DNA of 51,985 bases from Candidatus Zhuqueibacterota bacterium (lineage in GTDB: Bacteria; Zhuqueibacterota; Zhuqueibacteria; Residuimicrobiales; Krinioviventaceae): the NCBI GenBank assembly GCA_016928775.1, contig JAFGKD010000094.1:73504-125488 (forward strand), given 5' to 3'. A program made the translations under genes and the position numbers. Positions 23,916-31,043 of the stretch are shown here, one piece after another. The notes under the pieces were generated by a model that saw only the letters and a program-made list of their open reading frames with translations, did no database searches and had not been told where the DNA came from. Position 1 is the first letter of the stretch. Every line of letters begins with the position of its first letter.

Positions 23916-25457
23916 GTGAAGATTTCCGTTTTATTCAAGGGGATTGTTCTCGCAGGGCTTTTTCATTCTTTGTTAGTCGCCAAAACATCGCTTTTCAACA
24001 TTGAAGATTTTGGCGCTGTGCCGGATAATGGCATTGTCTGTACCAAAGCCATCCAATCCGCTATCAGTCAATGTCACCTCAAAGGAGGGGGCACAGTTTT
24101 TATCCCGGCGGGCGAGTTTATCTCTGGAACCATTTTTCTGGAGCACAATGTAAACCTGCATCTCGCAGCCGGCGCTGTGCTCAAAGGCAGCCCCAATCTC
24201 GATGATTATCTTGATCAAAATGGCCGATTCGGACTGATCCGCGCGTGGGGGAAACGAAATATTTCCATCACCGGACAGGGAGAAATAAATGGCAACGGCA
24301 CGATTTTCTTCGATCCGGAGAAACCACATTTAGGGCCGGATTTTGATCGCCAATACACTCGCCAGGGCGAAAAATACATGACTTTTGAGAACGGCATCCA
24401 GGATGGTCCTATCGCTTACGAGGCGCGACCGGGCATGCTGGTGGTGTTGCTGCGATGCGAAGATGTGACGATCCAGGATGTCACATTTCGGGATTCACCC
24501 TCGTGGACGTTCCGCATCGGTGACTGCGATGGCGTGATCGTTCATGGTATCAATATCACCAATAATCTGCTCATCCCCAACAGCGATGGCATTCATTGTA
24601 CGACATCCCGAAATGTACGCATATCAGATTGTGATATCCGCTGTGGAGATGATGCGATCATTGTCACCGGATTTGGCGATGAAATCACTGTCGGCGGTGA
24701 TGATTCGCGTTCCGACATACAATATTCGCGTCGTGCTGTCGGCAACAAAACCGGCTATGCTGAAAATATCGTGGTGACAAACTGTACTCTGCAATCGCGC
24801 TCCAGCGGCATTCGCGTCGGCTACGGCAACAATAGCATACGTTTTTGTGTTTTTTCGAATCTGGTGATCTACGAATCAAATCGTGGGCTTGGTATTTTTG
24901 CACGAGATGCGGGTTCGATTGAAAATATCCTGTTCTCCAACATCACCATCCAGACGCGATTGCACACCGGGCACTGGTGGGGCAATGGAGAGCCGATCCA
25001 CCTGTCAGCGATCGCCCAAAACAAAACCATACCGGTTGGCTCGATTGTAAATGTGCGCTTTAAAAATATTATCGCACAGGGTGAATCAGGAATGGTCGTA
25101 TATGGCGAAAAACCTGATATCATCCAGGACGTGACTTTTGATGATATTCAACTGGAGCTGGTTCAGGGTGACCATAGCCAAACGTATGGCGGTAATTTCG
25201 ATCTGCGTCCGGTGGCGGATGTGCAAGATGCGATTTTTGAACACGACGTGGCTGGATTGTATGCCCAAAACGTCACAGGATTATCTCTCTCCAATATTAA
25301 AATTACCGCAAAAAAGTCGACACCATTTTTATCCTATGGTTTGGAATGCCACGACATCAATAGACTCTTTATGAAGAATATCACCGGCGATACAGCACGA
25401 TTTCGTCGTGGTGAATTTATTCATCTTGTTGACTGTGCGAATGTCACACGCGAGTAG
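23916..25457 (+). CDS. Secreted glycoside hydrolase family 28 (polygalacturonase-like)
   Basis: 513 residues from a GTG at 23916, chosen because AAGGAGG sits 7 nt upstream; an ATG at 23883 has no such site. The first 24 residues are a signal peptide (FKGIVLAGLFHSLLVA). The mature part starts FNIEDFGAVPDNG, the pectate-lyase-3-like opening of GH28, then IQSAISQCHLKGGGTVFIPAG. The right-handed beta-helix carries the catalytic motifs NSDGIH and CGDDAI with the three acidic residues. The usual GHG motif is replaced by SGIRVGYGN, so it may be a relative with different specificity (for example rhamnogalacturonase or xylogalacturonase) rather than a classic polygalacturonase. With the GH140-like protein, the epimerase and the esterase it suggests pectin use. 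Confidence 0.85.
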   Translation: MKISVLFKGIVLAGLFHSLLVAKTSLFNIEDFGAVPDNGIVCTKAIQSAISQCHLKGGGTVFIPAGEFISGTIFLEHNVNLHLAAGAVLKGSPNLDDYLDQNGRFGLIRAWGKRNISITGQGEINGNGTIFFDPEKPHLGPDFDRQYTRQGEKYMTFENGIQDGPIAYEARPGMLVVLLRCEDVTIQDVTFRDSPSWTFRIGDCDGVIVHGINITNNLLIPNSDGIHCTTSRNVRISDCDIRCGDDAIIVTGFGDEITVGGDDSRSDIQYSRRAVGNKTGYAENIVVTNCTLQSRSSGIRVGYGNNSIRFCVFSNLVIYESNRGLGIFARDAGSIENILFSNITIQTRLHTGHWWGNGEPIHLSAIAQNKTIPVGSIVNVRFKNIIAQGESGMVVYGEKPDIIQDVTFDDIQLELVQGDHSQTYGGNFDLRPVADVQDAIFEHDVAGLYAQNVTGLSLSNIKITAKKSTPFLSYGLECHDINRLFMKNITGDTARFRRGEFIHLVDCANVTRE

Positions 25458-25663
25458 CAAAGCCGTATTATCATGTTAATTCTTTGTTAAAAAGTGATTT
25501 ATCTCTTGCCTTTTTACATGAATTTAGTAAATTATTTCGTCGGGGGATGACGACAAAACAAAAGGATGGAACGGGTTGGTGGCGGCTGCCACGATAACAC
25601 CAGATGCTTCCTCTCGTGCTCACCGCGGTCAAGCCATCGACATAAATCGAAAGGATTGATATC

Positions 25664-26161
25664 ATGGCAGGGCATATTCGGAGGGCAAACGAGGGGGATA
25701 TCACATTGCTTGCCGATTTGATTCGTTGTTCCTTTAGAGATGTCGCAAACCGATTCAAGATTACACCGGAAAATTGTCCAACGCACCCGTCAAACTGCAC
25801 GTACGAATGGGTGGAAAATTCGCTAAAAAAGGGAACCGAGTTTTACATCTTGTCAGAGGATGCAGTGCCCGTGGGGTGTGTCGCCCTGGAGCGGGCGAGC
25901 CGAGATGTTTATTACATGGAACGTCTCGCCGTACTCCCGGAATTCCGCGATCACGGGTATGGGCGTGCTTTGGTCGACTATTGTTTCAGCCAGGCGCGGT
26001 TGCGAATGGCCAAACGCGTCGAAGCCGGGATCATTGCCGATCAAATCGAATTGGTGGAATGGTATCGGCGGTTGGGATTTCGATTCAAGCAACGCGCCAG
26101 ATTTCATAATCTCCCTTTTCCGGTGGCCTTTATGTATCACAATTTGGCGACAGAGGTGTGA
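25664..26161 (+). CDS. GNAT family N-acetyltransferase
   Basis: 165 residues forming one GNAT domain: IRRANEGDITLLADLI at the start, the central MERLAVLPEFRDHGYGRALVDY with the acetyl-CoA loop R-x-x-G-x-G/A (RDHGYGRA) around residue 95, then a Tyr-containing helix and WYRRLGFRF near the end. It transfers an acetyl group from acetyl-CoA to an amine whose nature cannot be read from the sequence. AAAGGA stands 8 nt before the ATG. Its stop codon overlaps the start of the next gene (tgATGa), so the two are translationally coupled. Confidence 0.85.
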   Translation: MAGHIRRANEGDITLLADLIRCSFRDVANRFKITPENCPTHPSNCTYEWVENSLKKGTEFYILSEDAVPVGCVALERASRDVYYMERLAVLPEFRDHGYGRALVDYCFSQARLRMAKRVEAGIIADQIELVEWYRRLGFRFKQRARFHNLPFPVAFMYHNLATEV

Positions 26162-26598
26162 TGAAACTGAGCGATGTTGAGAAAAATGCCATAGCCTTTT
26201 TTGAATCCGGTTTTAATTGTGCTGAATCCGTATCACAAGCCATCTTGGAGGCGTTTGCGGAAGAAGGTCCAACCGACATTCCTCGCGTTGCATCAGCGTT
26301 TGGTGGCGGCATCGGTGGTACGCAGCAGGGCGTATGCGGCGCCTTGTCCGGTGGTATTATCGCCATTGGTTACCTGCTCGGGCGAGTGCGTCCGACCGAA
26401 AATGTGGATACGGCAAAAGCTATTGCTGCAGAATTTCGAGAAAAATATATAGCGCTCTATGCCACGACGAACTGTGGCGAATTATTGGATAAATTTGAGC
26501 CGCAGACAAACTATGCCAAATGTCAAGAAATGGTCGGCAAAATGGCTGGCGTTTTGGCGCGTCTCTTGCGGGATCATGGACTTAAAATGAGACGTTAA
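26161..26598 (+). CDS. C_GCAxxG_C_C family redox protein
   Basis: 145 residues. It matches the C_GCAxxG_C_C family by the conserved cysteines: FNCAESV near residue 20, GVCGALSGG around residue 60, TNCGELL near 102 and YAKCQEMV near 118. The family is a small all-helical protein thought to carry redox-active cysteines or a metal centre; its function is not established. The ATG at 26161 overlaps the stop of the acetyltransferase gene and is preceded by AGAGGTG. The GTG one codon earlier is an alternative. The DUF2809 gene follows 6 bp later, so the three form one operon. Confidence 0.85.
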   Translation: MKLSDVEKNAIAFFESGFNCAESVSQAILEAFAEEGPTDIPRVASAFGGGIGGTQQGVCGALSGGIIAIGYLLGRVRPTENVDTAKAIAAEFREKYIALYATTNCGELLDKFEPQTNYAKCQEMVGKMAGVLARLLRDHGLKMRR

Positions 26599-26604
26599 TT
26601 CAAT

Positions 26605-27048
26605 ATGACTCCGACAAAGACGGGCGTCAATCAGCTTTTTATTATTCTCACACTTTTTTTCCTCATCCCCCTGGGATTGGCAACAAAATTTTATCATGGA
26701 CCGGCGAAGAACTGGGTGACACTGTACGCCGGTGATATCTTTTACCCCATGTTCTGGTTCTTTCTCGGTATGCTGCTTTTCCCCGCTGCGCATCCGTTGA
26801 AAATGAGCCTGATCGTCTGGCTATTTTCCACAGCCATCGAGTTTACGCAATTATATGATGCACCCCTTTTAACTGCCCTGCGTCGCTCATTTGTAGGGCG
26901 AACATTGGTTGGAACATCCTTTGTGCCGTTAGACATCCTGTATTATTTTATCGGTTGTTTGTTGGCGCTTTTGCTTTATTACGCTTTACACTTTTTTCGT
27001 CTTCCAGTGACCTCGACGAAACCAGAAAGCCAAAACAAGGCCTTTTAA
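26605..27048 (+). CDS. DUF2809 family membrane protein
   Basis: 147 residues with four predicted membrane helices (about 11-30, 45-66, 69-88 and 112-133). The sequence order FYHGPAKNWVTLYAGDIFYPMFW, then WLFSTAIEFTQLY and GTSFVPLDILYYFIGC, is that of DUF2809 (YjgA-like small integral membrane proteins), whose role is unknown. It is the third gene of a tight operon with the acetyltransferase and the cysteine-rich protein. Its 3' end overlaps the 3' end of the convergent MATE gene by 63 bp, which leaves no room for a terminator between them. Confidence 0.75.
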   Translation: MTPTKTGVNQLFIILTLFFLIPLGLATKFYHGPAKNWVTLYAGDIFYPMFWFFLGMLLFPAAHPLKMSLIVWLFSTAIEFTQLYDAPLLTALRRSFVGRTLVGTSFVPLDILYYFIGCLLALLLYYALHFFRLPVTSTKPESQNKAF

Positions 27049-28419
27049 TGCCGTCGTGAGTGATATGGATAGCCATATCCCCGTGCTGCCCAGTCCGAGT
27101 GTATAAGCAAGAACAAGTGACAACGGAATGCGCGTCCAGGTCAATGGTGCCGAGATCAGCATAGGCGGCAGTGAGTTGCCGGCACCACCAAATGCGCCTT
27201 CCAGGACAATTTCAAATCCTAAAAAAACCTCAAAAATTGCAATGATTTTTAGATAGAGCGCTCCTTCTCTGACGACTGCCGGATCGTCGACAAAAAATCG
27301 GATGATAGTGCTGCCAAAGAAAAAAAATATAAAGCTGATGAAAATGAGAAAAATCGAGATATAAAGGACATTCAACCACACAGCCTGTTCGGCGCGATCC
27401 GGCTTGTTGGCGCCAAGATGTTGCCCGACCAGCGTTGCCGCAGCGACGGAAAAACCCACGGCGACGTAATAGGACATACCTTCGATACGATGTCCCAAAC
27501 CCAACGCAGCCAAAGATTCGGGGCCAAAATCGGTAATCAATCTTGTTAAAATCATATAACTCAAACTGAACAAAAAACCATTTACCGCAATGGGTGCACC
27601 AATTTTCGATATGCGCCACATGAGATCAAAGTTAAAAAGCTGTGATTTTTCATCGCGAAAAATCATCTTGACTTTACGTCTGCGAAGGAGCAGGAAACTC
27701 CACACAACAACAAGTGCATGTGCTAAAACAGTTGCCAATGCAGCGCCCGCGGCTTCCATTCTCGGAAATGGACCAAGACCAAATATTAAAACGGGATCAA
27801 GGATCATATTGAACGTCAACCCCACGCCAATTATCTTGAGCGGTGTTTTGGTATCGCCCATGCCGCGAAACGCTGCATCCAATCCAAATGCGAGAAAAAT
27901 GGTGATAAGGCCGTAGAGCACGATGGTCATATAATCCATTGCAGAAGACAATACCACCCCCGATAATCCCATTTTTACAAACGTTGCCTTCTGCACCAAA
28001 AGTCCGATGCCGCTGTTGAACAAAGCGATAAAGCTCCCCAGGAAAACGGACTGGCCGATCACCAGCCCGGCCCGGCGATAGTCCCCGGCGCCGACAAATC
28101 GTGCGACCATGGCATTAACGCCGGTTTCCACCAACATGGCAATCGACTGCAATGCCCACAGAATAAAAGACGCGGCGCTGACGCCAGCCAGTTCTTCGGC
28201 ACCAAGTTTGCCTACCCACCAGGCGTCAACAAGGCCAAAAACCATGATGAACAGCATAGAACCGATCGCCGGCCCGGCTAACCTGAAAATAGCTCGACTC
28301 AGAGGAATTCGAATTAATTCGGATTCATCGACAGGCCCGGGCAACAAGTTCGCCGCCTCGGGTGAAGAATGCCAGTCATAGGGGGTGTTCTTTGTTTGAA
28401 TAGTTGATTCTTTACTCAT
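26986..28419 (-). CDS. MATE family efflux transporter
   Basis: 477 residues, with a cytoplasmic N-terminal extension of about 45 residues before the first membrane helix, then twelve hydrophobic segments in two halves as in MATE proteins. Typical family stretches are LAGPAIGSMLF and FGLVDAWWVGKLGAEELAGVS in the first half, GLDAAFRGMGDTKTPLKI in the middle, and the repeated AALGLGHRIEGMSYYVAVGFSVAAATLVGQHLGA in the second half. The family exports drugs or metabolites by Na+ or H+ antiport across the inner membrane. No substrate can be named. It is convergent with the DUF2809 gene and divergent from the cyclase gene at 28509. Confidence 0.9.
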   Translation of the reverse strand: MSKESTIQTKNTPYDWHSSPEAANLLPGPVDESELIRIPLSRAIFRLAGPAIGSMLFIMVFGLVDAWWVGKLGAEELAGVSAASFILWALQSIAMLVETGVNAMVARFVGAGDYRRAGLVIGQSVFLGSFIALFNSGIGLLVQKATFVKMGLSGVVLSSAMDYMTIVLYGLITIFLAFGLDAAFRGMGDTKTPLKIIGVGLTFNMILDPVLIFGLGPFPRMEAAGAALATVLAHALVVVWSFLLLRRRKVKMIFRDEKSQLFNFDLMWRISKIGAPIAVNGFLFSLSYMILTRLITDFGPESLAALGLGHRIEGMSYYVAVGFSVAAATLVGQHLGANKPDRAEQAVWLNVLYISIFLIFISFIFFFFGSTIIRFFVDDPAVVREGALYLKIIAIFEVFLGFEIVLEGAFGGAGNSLPPMLISAPLTWTRIPLSLVLAYTLGLGSTGIWLSISLTTALKGLVLAFWFRRGHWKTKKV

Positions 28420-28508
28420 ATCAAATCATTGACTAATCAATAATTTAAACAAGGCTCAAATTACGAATAATTAAGCTAATTGTTCACATAAATTTCAAGG
28501 CTCATCTT

Positions 28509-29204
28509 ATGAAGACTGCCTCGACGACCATCATTGATCTATCCCATCCCATTGCTGAAAACATGCCGTTGTGGCCGGGTGATCCGAAAACAAAAATCGA
28601 AACCTGCGCGACTGTGGCGCAAGATGGCTATATGCTCAACCAGGTGACCATTGGGGAGCACACGGGAACGCATATTGGCGCACCGCGCCATTTTTCAGCT
28701 ACAGGGCGATCGGTCGATAATATTCCGCCGCAACATCTCTTTGCGGAATGCGCCGTTTTAGATGTTCAGACACAAGCCCGCAAAGATAACGACTATCTTG
28801 TTCAGGTAGCGGATGTTGTTGAGTGGGAAAAGGAATTCGGCATGATTAAAAGTGATTCAATCGTATTGTTCAAAACCGGTTGGAGTCTGCGGTGGACAAT
28901 TCCGGCTGCCTATTGGGGAACAGCGCCAAACGGCAATCATTTTCCCGGCGTATCCCTGCAAACCGCTCAATATTTAGTTGATAAAAGAAACATCATTGGC
29001 CTGGGAGTCGATACGGGCGGTATCGACGGGGGACAATCAAAAGACTTTGCTACGAATCAATTGTTGGCTGCAAACGACATCTATCATCTTGAAAATTTAA
29101 ATCTCAAGGATGTAAAGTCAGGCCGGCTGCACATTTTTGTCGGTGCTTTGGCCATTCAAAGTGGGAGCGGATCGCCATGTCGCGTTTTGGCTCTGCTCGA
29201 CTGA
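28509..29204 (+). CDS. Cyclase family protein (kynurenine-formamidase-like fold) with altered metal motif
   Basis: 231 residues of the swivelling beta/alpha/beta cyclase fold: IIDLSHPIAENMPLWPGDP at the start, the signature EHTGTHIGAPRHF at 50-62, KSDSIVLFKTGW in the middle and GLGVDTGGIDGG later. The family motif is HxGTHxDxPxH, in which two His and the Asp bind zinc or manganese. Here the Asp position (57) is Gly, while His51, His55 and His61 remain. Family members hydrolyse formyl-kynurenine, isatin or cyclic amides; with the metal ligand changed the activity may differ or be lost. AAGG lies about 8 nt before the ATG. It stands alone between the divergent MATE gene and the SH3 operon. Confidence 0.8.
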   Translation: MKTASTTIIDLSHPIAENMPLWPGDPKTKIETCATVAQDGYMLNQVTIGEHTGTHIGAPRHFSATGRSVDNIPPQHLFAECAVLDVQTQARKDNDYLVQVADVVEWEKEFGMIKSDSIVLFKTGWSLRWTIPAAYWGTAPNGNHFPGVSLQTAQYLVDKRNIIGLGVDTGGIDGGQSKDFATNQLLAANDIYHLENLNLKDVKSGRLHIFVGALAIQSGSGSPCRVLALLD

Positions 29205-29343
29205 AAGCAAACTTTGGAATGAAAATTGTTCTATGGTGAGTAATAAAAAAGGACCTGGCGGCATAAGTTATTATTTATATAGGCATAAGCATTCATGGTG
29301 AGCGTACCGTGAAAACAGCGCATCTTTTGGAGAACGTCGTACT

Positions 29344-30135
29344 ATGAGACAACTTTTTAGGAATGATACGATTCTTGTACTTTTTTACTCACTTTTTTTT
29401 CATTACCTCATCTTTCCTCCACTTGTCTACGATCTTTTAGCTGCGGCAGAGCCGAACACTATAACAATCGCCCATTTCCCGTCGCGTGTCGGACGATATG
29501 GTCAGCAGATCACGGTGCGAGCACACATCGCCACAACATCACCGGTTAAAAATGTTAGCCTGGTTATCGAAAATAACGAGCAACCTTTGCGTGGAAATAT
29601 GCCCATGCTACCATCAAAAGTCCCTGTATTAGCCAAAGCGAAAACACAAATCAGCGTCAGGTCCGGGCCAGCAGCCAATAAAAAGATTAAAGGCCGACTG
29701 CAAGCGGGTGAAATAATTGAAATTTCCGGTGACAAAAATGGTTATTACCAGGGTGCTGCCGAATCCGGGCTGAAGGGTTTTATTGAAAAAAAAGATGTCA
29801 CAATTGTAGCGAGCGGGCATGCTTATGCCGTGACGCTACCCTCTTCAATCACCAGTCGTGCGACCCTCACCTATCATATAGAAGCGCTTACTGATAACGG
29901 CGCTGTCAGACAAACCGAATCCTTCTCCATGCGACTGCTCACAGACGAAGAAATCGATATGTTTTTGGCCATGTACAGCGGCAGTGCACCAGCGGCCAGT
30001 ACACCCCTCTTAAAAAAACCACTTTTCTGGGTCAGCATAGTAGCATTGGCGAGCGGCGCGTATATCTTTTCCGCGGACAAGAACGGAAAACAGGAAGACC
30101 AAACGACAGTTGATGTGCTGGTCGATTGGGAGTAG
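29344..30135 (+). CDS. Membrane-anchored SH3-like domain protein
   Basis: 263 residues. An N-terminal hydrophobic stretch (residues 9-33) is a signal or anchor. A beta-rich region follows (about 38-85), then a bacterial SH3 (SH3b) domain at 93-155 with TQISVRSGPAANKKIKGRL and GYYQGAAESGLKGFIEKKDV, another beta region, and a second membrane helix at 222-243 before a short charged tail. SH3b domains bind peptidoglycan or peptides outside the cytoplasm. The gene is first of three in the same direction with short gaps (37 and 31 bp), followed by two cohesin-bearing proteins, so it may anchor or organise them at the envelope. No enzyme motif is seen. Confidence 0.7.
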   Translation: MRQLFRNDTILVLFYSLFFHYLIFPPLVYDLLAAAEPNTITIAHFPSRVGRYGQQITVRAHIATTSPVKNVSLVIENNEQPLRGNMPMLPSKVPVLAKAKTQISVRSGPAANKKIKGRLQAGEIIEISGDKNGYYQGAAESGLKGFIEKKDVTIVASGHAYAVTLPSSITSRATLTYHIEALTDNGAVRQTESFSMRLLTDEEIDMFLAMYSGSAPAASTPLLKKPLFWVSIVALASGAYIFSADKNGKQEDQTTVDVLVDWE

Positions 30136-30172
30136 GTCTTGGAGCTTTTGAAATCTTTTTTAGGAGACAAGA

Positions 30173-31012
30173 ATGTTGTCGAAAATAGATGTCAGGGTGG
30201 TGCTTGCTGGATTCCTTTTATTGGTGATGGGCTGTTCGAAGGATGCTCCCCTCATACCTCAAATTGACAATCAATCAGCGGTCGTAACATCAATCAAGCT
30301 GAACCAAAAAGGTTATGCAGCTGTTTCCCTGGATAGCCTTATTTTAGAGGTGATCGGAGAAGGGGTGACCAGAATCAGAAAAGAGCTCATCATCGACGGC
30401 ACCAAAGCCCAGACGCAAATACAAGTTCCTGTCGATGAAAAACTGCGCATGGAAGTCACCGGCTATCAGGACAGCACAGCGGTTCTTTTCGGCAGTCAGG
30501 AATTTATGGCACAAAAAGGCGAAACTGTGCCAGTGGAAATTAATTTGGACTTTATGGTCTCGACCATCATACTCTCACCGCCGGATAGCAGCCTGAAAAC
30601 GGGCGAGCAAATTGCCATCCATCTCGCAGCTCGCAAGGTCCTTGAGATGTCAACTTTTGGAGTTTTGGTGCATTTTGATCCGACCAGGTTGCAAGTTGTT
30701 GAATTGCAGCGAGAGGATGATTTCCTCACTTCCAATTCCGGTTCGGTGATGCCCATGGAGTTTACCAAAGACAATGTGGCCGGAACGGTCAAGATCATAT
30801 TGGGTATTTTCCCTGCCTCGGCCGGCGTCTCGGGTACAGGGGATATTGGAAAAATTGTGTTTGAAGCCATTGCGTCCGACACCACGGATATTTCAATTCA
30901 GGTCGACAATCGACAAAACTCGGATCTTGGTCTTTTTGATAAAAGTGCAAATCTAATATACTCGGTTGGTCTGGGTAGTCGTTTGTTTATCCAGCAGAAC
31001 AGTGAACTATAA
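30173..31012 (+). CDS. Cohesin-domain lipoprotein
   Basis: 279 residues. A clear lipoprotein signal ends in LLLVMGC with the lipidated Cys at 21. Residues 25-125 are an unassigned beta-rich region; 128-275 form a cohesin-like domain (TIILSPPDSSLKTGEQIAIHL, GVLVHFDPTRLQVVELQ, VSGTGDIGKIVFEA), the fold that binds dockerin in cellulosomes but is also widespread in non-cellulosomal surface proteins. AGGAGA stands 5 nt before the ATG. The large protein downstream has two cohesin-like domains and a dockerin-like segment, so a mutual interaction is plausible, although binding cannot be deduced from sequence alone. Confidence 0.8.
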   Translation: MLSKIDVRVVLAGFLLLVMGCSKDAPLIPQIDNQSAVVTSIKLNQKGYAAVSLDSLILEVIGEGVTRIRKELIIDGTKAQTQIQVPVDEKLRMEVTGYQDSTAVLFGSQEFMAQKGETVPVEINLDFMVSTIILSPPDSSLKTGEQIAIHLAARKVLEMSTFGVLVHFDPTRLQVVELQREDDFLTSNSGSVMPMEFTKDNVAGTVKIILGIFPASAGVSGTGDIGKIVFEAIASDTTDISIQVDNRQNSDLGLFDKSANLIYSVGLGSRLFIQQNSEL

Positions 31013-31043
31013 TCAAGGTGCTCTTTTGAGTGTGGAGCTTGAT

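Noticed and set aside
25458..25663. GC-rich stretch before the acetyltransferase gene, considered as a structured RNA
   Set aside because: No stable fold or conserved motif could be made out by eye.
30966..31043. N-terminal extension of the large surface protein
   Set aside because: The signal peptide begins at the internal ATG 31044, which has a good ribosome site; the extension overlaps the upstream gene.
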